Assembly (NCBI GenBank): GCA_902633985.1
Contig: CACPHV010000007.1
Span: 1 to 64,000, forward strand
DNA length: 64,000 bases
Direction of reading: 5' to 3'
From: an uncultured Pelagibacteraceae bacterium
Lineage (GTDB): Bacteria; Pseudomonadota; Alphaproteobacteria; Pelagibacterales; Pelagibacteraceae
Below the pieces are notes generated by a model. The model ran no database searches and was not told the origin of the DNA. It saw only the letters and a list, made by a program, of their open reading frames with translations. Of this stretch, positions 24,095 through 32,527 are shown piece by piece. Position numbers and translations under genes: made by a program. Within the stretch, counting starts at the first letter, position 1; every line of letters starts with the position of its first letter.

Positions 24095-24984
24095 ATGTAT
24101 TTCTTTTTAATTAAAGGCAGTAATTGAGACAAAAGAACTCCGCATAGAATAAAAAAACATCCAAGTAAATTATTAACATCTAGAATTTGATTTAGAATAA
24201 ACCAAGCAGCTATAGTGGCAAATACACCTTCAAGAGAAAAAATTATAGCTGCAGGTGCTGGAGTAATATTACGCTGGGCATAAATTTGTAATACAAATGC
24301 AAATCCACCAGATAATATACCTGCATATAAAATTGAATAAATTTCCATTAAAATATTGCTGAAAATAAATTCTTCATAAATAATTCCAATTATAAATGAA
24401 AAAATAGCCACAATTAAAGTCTGCGCAGCTCCTAAGGTAAGTGGCAGATTGTATTTAGTTATAATGATACCAGTAAAAATGATATGAGTACTCCAAAATA
24501 AAGCTCCGAGAACAACTAAAGTATCTCCTAATCTTACTGTTGCATCATGAAAATTTGTTAATAAATATCCTCCAATTAAACATAGAACTACAGAAGGCCA
24601 TACACTCCAATGCATTGATTTTTTACCAAACAAAAAAATGATAATCGGTACCATTGGCACATAAAAAATTGTAAAAAAAGCAGCATTTGCAACATCTGTA
24701 TAAAGCAAAGCAACTTGTTGTAGTGCTGAGCCTAAGAATAAAGAAATTCCAATTAATAATGAATAAATTATGAAAGTTTTTTTATCTAATTTAAATTCTG
24801 ATTTAAAATTTTTTAATTCAAATAAAATCATAAGTGGAATTATGGCTAGAAAACCTACAAAAAACCTCACAGCATTAAATGTAAAAGGTCCAATATTATC
24901 CATGCCCGTATCTTGGGCAATAAAAGTTGTTCCCCAAATAAAAGTGCACAATAAGGCACTTAATAATGATATGAATTTACTCAT
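24091..24984 (-). CDS. EamA/DMT-family membrane permease
   Basis: 297 residues with about ten transmembrane helices in two homologous halves, the EamA layout; the first helix bears FIWGTTFIAQDTG, the repeat-start pattern of this family. Members export metabolites such as amino acids or nucleotides, or act as importers; the substrate cannot be told. It follows aceF by 6 bases on the same strand, so it is probably co-transcribed with pyruvate dehydrogenase. Its stop overlaps the uppP stop by four bases (TTAA). Confidence 0.85.
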   Translation of the reverse strand: MSKFISLLSALLCTFIWGTTFIAQDTGMDNIGPFTFNAVRFFVGFLAIIPLMILFELKNFKSEFKLDKKTFIIYSLLIGISLFLGSALQQVALLYTDVANAAFFTIFYVPMVPIIIFLFGKKSMHWSVWPSVVLCLIGGYLLTNFHDATVRLGDTLVVLGALFWSTHIIFTGIIITKYNLPLTLGAAQTLIVAIFSFIIGIIYEEFIFSNILMEIYSILYAGILSGGFAFVLQIYAQRNITPAPAAIIFSLEGVFATIAAWFILNQILDVNNLLGCFFILCGVLLSQLLPLIKKKYI

Positions 24985-24990
24985 TTTTAA

Positions 24991-26253
24991 TTAGACAGCT
25001 AGTTTATAGGCAAAATTTTTGCCTAAGTTTTCTTTTAGATCATTATTAAACCTAGCTGCTTCTGCACCATCAATAATTCTATGATCATAAGATAAAGAAA
25101 TTGGCAGCATAATCCTAGTTTGAAACTTTCCATTCATAAAAATTTGTTTTTTTTCTGATCTTCCTACTCCTAATATAGCAACTTCAGGATAATTAATTAT
25201 AGGAGTAAAAAATGAACCTCCTATGCCACCTAAACTCGTAATCGTCATCGAGCCGCCAAACAATTCTTTTTTATCAATTTTTAAATTTCTACAAAGTTCG
25301 CTTACCTCTTTTAATTCTTTACTTATCAGAGAAATTTTTTTGTTATTTGCATTTCTTATTTTTGGTACCATTAATCCATTTGGCGTATCAACTGCTATCC
25401 CAATATGGTAATATTTTTTTAAAGTCATTTTTCCAGTCTCAATTTCGTCGATAGAAGAATTAAAACTAGGAAATTTCTTAAGAGATGCAACTAAAGCCTT
25501 TATTATAAATGCTAGAGGTGTAATTTTAATTTTTTCTCCAGTATACATATCTGTTAATGAACTTCTAAAACTTTCCATCTCCGTTATGTCGGCTTCATCA
25601 TGATTTGTAACATGAGGAATTGTTGTCCATGAATTTGTAAGATATTTTGATGATAATTTTTTTACTCTTGGTATGTCTTTAATTTCTATTTCACCAAAAT
25701 CAGAATGTTCAAATTCGTTTTTAATTTTATCTGGTTTACTATCTTTTACTACTACGTTGTTTTTTGAATTAGATGAAACAAATTTTTTAATATCATCTTC
25801 AACAACTCTGCCATCTTTCTGACTTCCTGCTACTTGATTAATATCTACACCAAGTTCTCTAGCAAATTTTCTAGCTTTTGGACTTGCAGATGAAATTTCT
25901 GAAATATTATTTTTAGAAAATGTTTTTTCTTGGATTTCAGGTTTTATTACCTCAATATTTTTTGACTCTTTTTCAATTTCTGGTTTTTCTTTAACCTCTT
26001 CCTTTTTAACTTCTGTATCACTATCTAAAGTTAAAATTAAGTCGCCCTCAGAAACTTTGTCTCCTACTTTTATTTTTAAATTTTTAATTTTACCTTTTAA
26101 ATTTGATGGTATTTCTACGCTAGATTTATCACTTTCAATTGTTATTAGGGTATCATTTTTTTTAATTGATTGACCTTCGGTAACTAATACCTCAATAACC
26201 TCAACATCTTTAAAATTTCCAATATTAGGTACTTTAATCTCAGTTTCTGACAT
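24991..26253 (-). CDS. aceF: Pyruvate dehydrogenase E2 (dihydrolipoyl acetyltransferase)
   Basis: 420 residues. A single N-terminal lipoyl domain (about 1-77) has the lipoylated Lys43 in ESDKSSVEIP. A charged Lys/Glu linker is followed by the peripheral-subunit-binding domain (SASPKARKFARELGVDIN; GRVVEDDIKKFV). The catalytic acyltransferase domain ends with LSYDHRIIDGAEAARF, whose His and Asp form the active site. It transfers the acetyl group from lipoate to CoA. It overlaps aceE by one base. No dihydrolipoyl dehydrogenase gene is in the cluster. One lipoyl domain here, versus three in E. coli, may be partly compensated by the extra domain on E1. Confidence 0.95.
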   Translation of the reverse strand: MSETEIKVPNIGNFKDVEVIEVLVTEGQSIKKNDTLITIESDKSSVEIPSNLKGKIKNLKIKVGDKVSEGDLILTLDSDTEVKKEEVKEKPEIEKESKNIEVIKPEIQEKTFSKNNISEISSASPKARKFARELGVDINQVAGSQKDGRVVEDDIKKFVSSNSKNNVVVKDSKPDKIKNEFEHSDFGEIEIKDIPRVKKLSSKYLTNSWTTIPHVTNHDEADITEMESFRSSLTDMYTGEKIKITPLAFIIKALVASLKKFPSFNSSIDEIETGKMTLKKYYHIGIAVDTPNGLMVPKIRNANNKKISLISKELKEVSELCRNLKIDKKELFGGSMTITSLGGIGGSFFTPIINYPEVAILGVGRSEKKQIFMNGKFQTRIMLPISLSYDHRIIDGAEAARFNNDLKENLGKNFAYKLAV

Positions 26254-29200
26254 TATAATTTTGTTGGCATTGGTTTGTTAGTATCAATATTATACTTCTT
26301 CATTGCCTCTTTTGCATGTTTGGAAGTAATAAGCTGTTCTTTTGCTAAAATACTTAAACCATAAGCAACCAAATGTTCTTTATCTACCTCAAAAAATTTT
26401 CTTAAATTTTTTCTTGTATCACTTCTTCCAAAACCATCTGCTCCTAATGAATAAAAGCTTTTATTAGTATAAGGTCTGATTTGATCTGAATTCATTCTCA
26501 TATAGTCAGATGCAGCCATAATTGGGCCCTCTGTTTGGCCCAGGCATTGCTCAACATAAGATTTTTTTGCTTCTTTATCTGGGTTCAAAAGATTATATCT
26601 TTCTACTTCCATTCCATCTTTTCTTAATTGATTAAAACTTGTTACACTCCATATCTCGCTGTCAATTTGATAATCATTTTGTAAAATCTCTGCAGCAGAC
26701 ATCATTTCCCTTAAAATTGTTCCTGATCCTAAAAGTTGGATTTTAGTTTTTTTGTATTTGTTAAATTCTTTTATTTTATACATGCCCTTTAAAATCCCTT
26801 CCTCACAATTTTTATCTTTTGGCATTTCTGGGTGTGAGTAATTTTCATTCATTGTTGTAATATAATAAAAAACATTCTCATTTTTCTCATGCATTCTTCT
26901 TAGACCCTCTCGAAAAATTACTGCTAATTCATAATGAAATGTAGGATCATAAGTTACACAATTTGGAATAGTTGATGCAATTAAATGACTATGCCCATCC
27001 TGATGTTGTAAGCCTTCTCCAGCTAATGTTGTTCTTCCAGCTGTTGCACCCACCAAAAATCCTCTAGCCTGACTATCTCCAGCTGCCCAAGCTAGATCTC
27101 CTACTCTTTGGAAACCAAACATTGAATAAAAAATATAAATTGGGATCATTTCGATATCATGATTAGTATATGCAGTGGCAGCAGCAATCCATGAAGACAT
27201 AGCACCTGCTTCATTGATACCTTCCTCTAAAACTTGACCACTTTTATCTTCTCTATAAGAACTTAATTGAGCTGCATCCTCAGGTTCATATTTTTGTCCC
27301 TCATGCGCATAAATCCCTATTTTTTGAAAAAATCCTTCCATGCCAAACGTTCTTGCTTCGTCAGGAATAATAGGAACTAATCTAGGAGATATATTTTTAT
27401 CCCTTAATAAATTTGTTAACATTCTTACTAAGGCCATAGTAGTAGACATTTCTTTTTTACCAGTTGATACTTTCATGAAATCAAAAATATCTTTTGAGGG
27501 TGCTTTGATTGGTTTAGCGAAAGTCGAACGTTCGGGTAAATATCCACCTAATTTAATTCTTTTTTCTTTAATGTATTTTATTTCCGGAGATTTTTCGTCA
27601 GGCCTAAAATATTCAATATTTCTTACCTGTTCATCTGTTAAGGGAACATCAAATCGATCTCTATAGTACATCAAGTCTTCAACATCTAATTTCTTAGTTT
27701 GATGAGTAGTATTTACACTTTCTCCTGATTTTCCCATTCCATAACCTTTGATAGTTTTTGCAATAATCACTGTTGGGCTTCCTTGATGTTTGGTCGCTTT
27801 ATCATATGCAGCAAAAACTTTATGAGGATCGTGACCACCTCTGTTGAGTCGCCATATATCTTTATCAGACATACTTGAGACTAATTCTAATGTTTCAGGA
27901 GATTTTCCAAAAAACTTTTCTCTTACATAAGCACCGTCTCTTGCTTTCATTGCTTGATACTCACCATCTACTGTTTCATTCATAATTTTTATTAAGTGAC
28001 CAGTTTTATCATTAGCAAGCAATGAATCCCAATATGACCCCCAAATAACTTTAATTACATTCCAGCCAGATCCTCTAAAACTTCCCTCAAGCTCTTGAAT
28101 TATTTTTCCATTACCTCTAACTGGACCATCTAATCTTTGAAGATTACAATTAATTACAAATATTAAATTATCTAAATTTTCTCTAGCAGCTAATCCAATA
28201 GCTCCCATTGACTCAGGCTCATCCATCTCGCCATCACCTAAAAAAGCCCATATCTTTCTTCCTTCATCTTTAATTAAACCTCTATTGATTAAATATTTCA
28301 TGTATCTAGCTTGATATATAGCAAGCATAGGACCTAAACCCATGGATACCGTGGGGAACTGCCAAAACTTTGGCATTAGCCATGGATGTGGATACGACGA
28401 TAGACCCCCAGGTTTTACCTCCTGCCTGAAGCTATCTAATTGTTTTTCATTTAATCTACCTTCTAAGAAAGCTCTTGCATACATTCCTGGAGCACTATGT
28501 CCTTGAAAATAAATTAAATCTCCACCAAATTTATTATTTTTTGCTCTCCAAAAATGATTCATCCCAACATCATATAATGTTGCAGCAGATGCAAATGTAC
28601 CAATGTGTCCACCAAGCTCAGGATATTTTTTATTTGCTCTAACTACCATTGCCGCTGCATTCCATCTAATTAACGATCTAATTCTTCTTTCAATATTTTG
28701 ATCACCACTAGACTTCACTTCAGCCTCAGGAGGAATTGTGTTAATGTATGGTGTATTTTGAGTATAAGGAATATTCGCGCCTTCACGATAAGCTTTGTTA
28801 ATTAGTTCTTTAATTAAAAAATGAGCTCTTTGATTTCCATCTTTTGAAATAACTGCAGATAAAGATTCCAACCAATCTTGAGTTTCAAGTGGATCGACAT
28901 CAACCCCATTGACTACTTGAATTGATGATTGTTTTTTCTCAATTATAGGTTCAGATATAAGTTCTTTTTCCTCTTTTTTTTCAGCCATTGCTTCTTCGGC
29001 TTGTTTAATTATATTTTCTGTATCTTTTGGAAGATTACTTTCTGATGTGATTTCTGATGATGATGTAAGATTAATCAATAAATCACCTTTAGAAACTTTA
29101 TCACCAACTTTAACAGCTAAACTATCTACTTTTCCAGCAATTGTAGAAGGAATTTCAACACTTGATTTATCACTTTCAATTGTAACTATTGGATCATTTT

Positions 29201-29291
29201 CTTTAATTTGATCGCCAGGTTTTACAAGTATCTCTATAACCTCAACATTTTCAAAGTCACCAATGTCAGGAACAAGTAATTTTTTGCTCAT
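26253..29291 (-). CDS. aceE: Pyruvate dehydrogenase E1 with fused N-terminal lipoyl domain
   Basis: 1012 residues. Residues 1-77 are a complete lipoyl domain with Lys42 in ESDKSSVEIP, followed by an acidic linker to about 135 and then a homodimeric (AceE-type) E1 of about 875 residues. Thiamine diphosphate binding is GDGEMDEPESMG followed by NCNLQRLDG; other AceE marks are GHIGTFASAATLYDVG and AGEGLQHQDGHSHL. It decarboxylates pyruvate and reductively acetylates lipoate. Many Alphaproteobacteria instead have heterodimeric PdhA/PdhB, with the lipoyl domain on PdhB. The E1 and E2 lipoyl domains here are close copies, suggesting duplication and fusion. First gene of the aceE-aceF-permease unit. 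Confidence 0.95.
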   Translation of the reverse strand: MSKKLLVPDIGDFENVEVIEILVKPGDQIKENDPIVTIESDKSSVEIPSTIAGKVDSLAVKVGDKVSKGDLLINLTSSSEITSESNLPKDTENIIKQAEEAMAEKKEEKELISEPIIEKKQSSIQVVNGVDVDPLETQDWLESLSAVISKDGNQRAHFLIKELINKAYREGANIPYTQNTPYINTIPPEAEVKSSGDQNIERRIRSLIRWNAAAMVVRANKKYPELGGHIGTFASAATLYDVGMNHFWRAKNNKFGGDLIYFQGHSAPGMYARAFLEGRLNEKQLDSFRQEVKPGGLSSYPHPWLMPKFWQFPTVSMGLGPMLAIYQARYMKYLINRGLIKDEGRKIWAFLGDGEMDEPESMGAIGLAARENLDNLIFVINCNLQRLDGPVRGNGKIIQELEGSFRGSGWNVIKVIWGSYWDSLLANDKTGHLIKIMNETVDGEYQAMKARDGAYVREKFFGKSPETLELVSSMSDKDIWRLNRGGHDPHKVFAAYDKATKHQGSPTVIIAKTIKGYGMGKSGESVNTTHQTKKLDVEDLMYYRDRFDVPLTDEQVRNIEYFRPDEKSPEIKYIKEKRIKLGGYLPERSTFAKPIKAPSKDIFDFMKVSTGKKEMSTTMALVRMLTNLLRDKNISPRLVPIIPDEARTFGMEGFFQKIGIYAHEGQKYEPEDAAQLSSYREDKSGQVLEEGINEAGAMSSWIAAATAYTNHDIEMIPIYIFYSMFGFQRVGDLAWAAGDSQARGFLVGATAGRTTLAGEGLQHQDGHSHLIASTIPNCVTYDPTFHYELAVIFREGLRRMHEKNENVFYYITTMNENYSHPEMPKDKNCEEGILKGMYKIKEFNKYKKTKIQLLGSGTILREMMSAAEILQNDYQIDSEIWSVTSFNQLRKDGMEVERYNLLNPDKEAKKSYVEQCLGQTEGPIMAASDYMRMNSDQIRPYTNKSFYSLGADGFGRSDTRKNLRKFFEVDKEHLVAYGLSILAKEQLITSKHAKEAMKKYNIDTNKPMPTKL

Positions 29292-29445
29292 TGTATAAAA
29301 TGCTTTATATACGTAAATTATATTATTTTTACTGTTATTTTATCACATTAATTAATCTTTTTTTAATTGCTGTGTTTTATTTGAACAAAATTTGATAAAA
29401 ATCAGATTATTCATTAACTTTAATATATTTTGAACAATATTGCAG

Positions 29446-29522
29446 GGACCGCTGGCCAAATTGGATAAGGCACCTGGCTACGAACCAGGAGATTCCAGAT
29501 TCGAATTCTGGGCGGTCCACCA
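29446..29522 (+). tRNA. tRNA-Arg (ACG anticodon)
   Basis: 77-base cloverleaf: acceptor GGACCGC pairs with GCGGTCC, D arm GCC/GGC, anticodon stem CCTGG/CCAGG with loop CTACGAA, T arm CCAGA-TTCGAAT-TCTGG, discriminator A and encoded CCA. The anticodon ACG (A34 presumably edited to inosine) reads CGU/CGC/CGA. It stands alone between aceE and a sugar/methyl-transfer block; the 3' end is 5 bases from the next gene's stop. Confidence 0.96.
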
Positions 29523-29527
29523 AAATA

Positions 29528-30217
29528 TTAAGTTTTTTTTAAAAAAATTTGTGAATTTGATACTTTCAAAATTTTATAATTTTTTATAGTTCTTAAAAAT
29601 TTATTTATCGCATAACAAGGATTATTTTTAATATCATTGTAGTGATCCCATATATAATCATCGCAAATCAAAATTCCATTTATATTTAGATTTTTCCAAG
29701 AATTTACGCAATCTTTGAATACTTGTTCTGCTTTATGATAACCGTCTATATAAATAACATCATAGGTTAGTTTATTTGTAGTAAAAAAATCATCGCTTGA
29801 TTTTTTAATTTTGTAAATATTTTTATATATTTGGGTATTATAATCAAAATTAAGTTCTATATCCTCAAAGTTTAAATTTGAGTATCCATCTTCAGTTTTA
29901 ATCCAATTATCAACACAATAAATTTCTGCTTCTTTAAATTTACTTGCAACAAATATTGCTGATCCACCTTCAAATGATCCAATTTCTAAATACCTGAAGT
30001 TTTTAGGTAAAGATGATAAATATATAAAAAAATTATATGCATTTACTGAAAAAAATTCAGATGATATTTTTTGGTTTGATATTAAATTTAAAAAATATTT
30101 CTTATGCAACTTGATCTTTTTTTTAAGAAATAAATTTAAGATTTTTTGAAATAAAAATAGTAAGATGATAAATATACTAGCATGACTTTTATAAAGAAAT
30201 TTAATCTTTTCAAACAT
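29528..30217 (-). CDS. Class I SAM-dependent methyltransferase
   Basis: 229 residues. The SAM-binding motif I is RYLEIGSFEGGSAIFVA, then EIYCVDNW (acidic end of beta-2) and DVIYIDGYHKAEQVFKD with ILICDDYIWDH. This is the Methyltransf_24 pattern seen in enzymes of surface-glycan and small-molecule methylation. The N-terminus (about 1-45) is hydrophobic and Lys-rich and could touch the membrane. The acceptor is unknown. It is divergent from a GT25 glycosyltransferase by 28 bases and sits right after tRNA-Arg, so it is likely part of a sugar-decoration set. Confidence 0.8.
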   Translation of the reverse strand: MFEKIKFLYKSHASIFIILLFLFQKILNLFLKKKIKLHKKYFLNLISNQKISSEFFSVNAYNFFIYLSSLPKNFRYLEIGSFEGGSAIFVASKFKEAEIYCVDNWIKTEDGYSNLNFEDIELNFDYNTQIYKNIYKIKKSSDDFFTTNKLTYDVIYIDGYHKAEQVFKDCVNSWKNLNINGILICDDYIWDHYNDIKNNPCYAINKFLRTIKNYKILKVSNSQIFLKKT

Positions 30218-30245
30218 GAATAATAACTAACATAAATTTATTTTG

Positions 30246-30992
30246 ATGATAGAAGAATTTAAAATTTATATCGTAAATTTAAAAAAAGATAAAAATAGAC
30301 GTGAAAACATTATAAGAGAAGTTGAAAAACAGAATTTAACTAATTATGAAATTATAGATGCTGTTGACGGTAATAAACTTAATCAAAATGAATTAGATGT
30401 TGCAACTTTTAGAAATAAAAAACATGTGAATCCATGGAACAGTAAAATGTCACCTACGCAAATTGGATGTGCTTTAAGTCATATTAAGGTATATGAAAAT
30501 TTTATCAAAACTGAATTCGAAGTTGCTTTAATTTTAGAGGATGATGCTATATTTGTCAGAGATTTTAATAATAATTTAAAACAATTTATTTTAAAAAATT
30601 TTAAATTTAGAAAACAAATAGTTTTATTAAGCGAATTAAAAGAATTTCATAACAAAGCGTTGGAATCTACAGATAATTACGAAATCGTTAATGTTTCCAA
30701 TGCTTTTTTTACACACGCCTACATGATTAATAAAGAGGCTGCCAAATCAATTATTTCATTTAATTATCCTGTAAAAACCATAGCAGACAACTTTGTTTTT
30801 TTTAAAATTTATTGCAACATTAAAATTACTGGTCTTAATCCATTTTTAATAGATCAGGATAAAAAGAGTTTTAAAACTACAATTAAGTCAGAGGAAACTA
30901 CAAAAAAAAAATTTTTAATGAGAAGAACAATTTATAAAATAAAAAATAAAGTTTTAAAGAAATTTAGATTTTTTAAAAGTCACAAGTCTTAA
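30246..30992 (+). CDS. Family 25 glycosyltransferase (LPS type)
   Basis: About 248 residues. IYIVNLKKDKNRRENI at the N-terminus, the SPTQIGCALSHIKVYENFI block and the metal-binding acidic triplet in VALILEDDAIFV are the GT25 signature, the family of LgtB-like beta-galactosyltransferases that extend lipooligosaccharide. ATG at 30246 is preferred over TTG one codon upstream (30243). Galactose supply from the convergent galE is a natural partner (inference). The C-terminal 45 residues are very Lys/Arg-rich, as in membrane-associated transferases. Stop overlaps the galE stop by four bases. Confidence 0.85.
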   Translation: MIEEFKIYIVNLKKDKNRRENIIREVEKQNLTNYEIIDAVDGNKLNQNELDVATFRNKKHVNPWNSKMSPTQIGCALSHIKVYENFIKTEFEVALILEDDAIFVRDFNNNLKQFILKNFKFRKQIVLLSELKEFHNKALESTDNYEIVNVSNAFFTHAYMINKEAAKSIISFNYPVKTIADNFVFFKIYCNIKITGLNPFLIDQDKKSFKTTIKSEETTKKKFLMRRTIYKIKNKVLKKFRFFKSHKS

Positions 30993-31963
30993 ATAAAAGG
31001 TTTTTTATGCCACTGCCATGCTGTTAATAGAATTTTATCAATATTTTTATATTTTGGTTTCCATCTAAGATCTTTAAAAATTTTTTTACAGTCTGCTACT
31101 AAAATGGGGGGGTCGCCTTTTCTTTTTTTCTTATAAATTATTTTAAGTTTAACTCTTGTTACTTTTTCAATACCATTAATTATCTCCAAAACTGAATATC
31201 CTTTTCCAGAACCTATATTATAATTTAAAATACATTTTTTTTGTCTAAATTTTTTTAATCCATAATAATGTGCTCTAACGATGTCATTGACATGAATGTA
31301 ATCTCTTACACATGTTCCATCAATTGTCTTATAAGAATTCCCGTATATATAAACTTTTTTTTGTTTACGCTTTATTGAATTTAAAATTTTAGGAATTAAA
31401 TGAGTTTCAGGTTTATGATTTTCTCCAATTTTTGCTGATTCATCAGCTCCTGCAGCATTAAAATATCTAAAAGATATAGATTTAAAATTTTTTTTTTTAC
31501 CTATTTGAGCTAAAATTTTCTCAATTTCTTTTTTATTTTTGCCATATTCAGATATAGGTTTCATTTGGTGTGTTTCCAAAATTTTTTTTGTTTTTGGCGC
31601 GCCATAAACAGAAGCTGAGGAAGAAAATATTAAATTATTGAGTTTATATTTAATCATAGAGTTAATTAAATTTTTAGTCCCTAGAACGTTATTCATATAA
31701 TATTTTCTGGGTTTTTTTTCTGACTCATTTACTATTGATAAAGCTGCAAAATGAAATACGGCATCAAATTTTTTTTTTGACATGAGTTGATCAAGTTTTT
31801 TTCGATTTAATAGATTAACTTTTATAAAATTGATTTTATTTTTATTTATCAATTTTCCCGTAGAAAGATTATCAAATACTGTTACCTCATGGTTTTTAGA
31901 CAATAAAAACTTAACCATGTGAGAACCAATATATCCAGCTCCTCCTGTAACCAAAAATTTCAT
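30989..31963 (-). CDS. galE: UDP-glucose 4-epimerase
   Basis: 324-residue extended short-chain dehydrogenase. The NAD-binding glycine motif is TGGAGYIGSHMVKFL, with FDNLSTG after beta-2. The catalytic region has SSSASVYG and YGKNK (YxxxK), and substrate-pocket motifs are SFRYFNAAGAD and GTCVRDYIHVNDIV. It interconverts UDP-glucose and UDP-galactose. Slightly short of E. coli GalE (338) but complete. Together with the GT25 enzyme it suggests galactose in a cell-surface glycan. Confidence 0.93.
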   Translation of the reverse strand: MKFLVTGGAGYIGSHMVKFLLSKNHEVTVFDNLSTGKLINKNKINFIKVNLLNRKKLDQLMSKKKFDAVFHFAALSIVNESEKKPRKYYMNNVLGTKNLINSMIKYKLNNLIFSSSASVYGAPKTKKILETHQMKPISEYGKNKKEIEKILAQIGKKKNFKSISFRYFNAAGADESAKIGENHKPETHLIPKILNSIKRKQKKVYIYGNSYKTIDGTCVRDYIHVNDIVRAHYYGLKKFRQKKCILNYNIGSGKGYSVLEIINGIEKVTRVKLKIIYKKKRKGDPPILVADCKKIFKDLRWKPKYKNIDKILLTAWQWHKKPFI

Positions 31964-31997
31964 TTATTAAAGAATAATTATATATATTATAACTTAT

Positions 31998-32096
31998 ATG
32001 ATAAATTTAATAAAAAAAATCTCACTACAAAAATCTGTAATATATTTTTTTATAATTATTTTTTTTATTATATTGTTTCTGACATACATTTTATAA
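31998..32096 (+). CDS. Possible 32-residue single-pass membrane peptide
   Basis: An ATG frame of 32 codons lies in the otherwise empty gap between galE and the thioesterase, ending 3 bases before the latter's ATG. The product has a Lys-containing start (MINLIKKISLQKS) followed by about 18 Ile/Phe/Leu residues, so it would be one membrane span. No ribosome binding site is visible and the sequence is so AT-rich that such a frame could arise by chance. Reported only as a candidate. Confidence 0.25.
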   Translation: MINLIKKISLQKSVIYFFIIIFFIILFLTYIL

Positions 32097-32099
32097 ATT

Positions 32100-32525
32100 A
32101 TGAAAATTAATTTTGAACAGATAAGTGTTAAACCTGGTTTTATGAAGCACAATGGTGGTGTTTTATTTAGAAATATATCAGAAACAGAATATGAATTTAA
32201 ATCAATTGTAAACGAAAATCATTTAAATGCTGCAGGGATCACGCATGGAGGCTATTTGTCTGCATTGATAGATGCTGGTGCTGGAACAGCTGCACATAGG
32301 GCAGCAGGAGACGCTCCTTGTGTTACTATTTCATTGGATATAAAGTTTATAGGTGCTTCAAAAATTGGTGATGAAATTATAGGAAATACAAAAATTTTAA
32401 AAAAAACAAACACTCTTATCTTTTTATTTTGTGAGCTAAAATGTAATGATAAAATAATTACTTCTGCATCTGGAGTATGGAAAATTTTAAAAATAAAGCC
32501 TTCTAATTTAGGACCTGGTGGATAG
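32100..32525 (+). CDS. PaaI-type hotdog thioesterase
   Basis: 141 residues with the hotdog-fold acyl-CoA thioesterase pattern: GITHGGYLSALIDAGAGTAA, with the HGG turn at 49-51 and catalytic-type Asp58, then VTISLDIKFIGAS and a C-terminal strand. PaaI/YbgC-like enzymes hydrolyse acyl- or aryl-CoA, often to free CoA. The substrate is not deducible. Its stop is 2 bases from the convergent TRAP permease stop. Confidence 0.85.
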   Translation: MKINFEQISVKPGFMKHNGGVLFRNISETEYEFKSIVNENHLNAAGITHGGYLSALIDAGAGTAAHRAAGDAPCVTISLDIKFIGASKIGDEIIGNTKILKKTNTLIFLFCELKCNDKIITSASGVWKILKIKPSNLGPGG

Positions 32526-32527
32526 TT

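Noticed and set aside
23186-29312. 13-base match GTATATAAAGCAT upstream of both gltD/uppP and aceE
   Set aside because: One shared AT-rich 13-mer is expected by chance among the intergenic sequences of this window.
31919-32110. 63-codon plus-strand frame across the galE start
   Set aside because: It overlaps the galE coding start antisense and has no family resemblance; the shorter frame within the gap is the only possible candidate.
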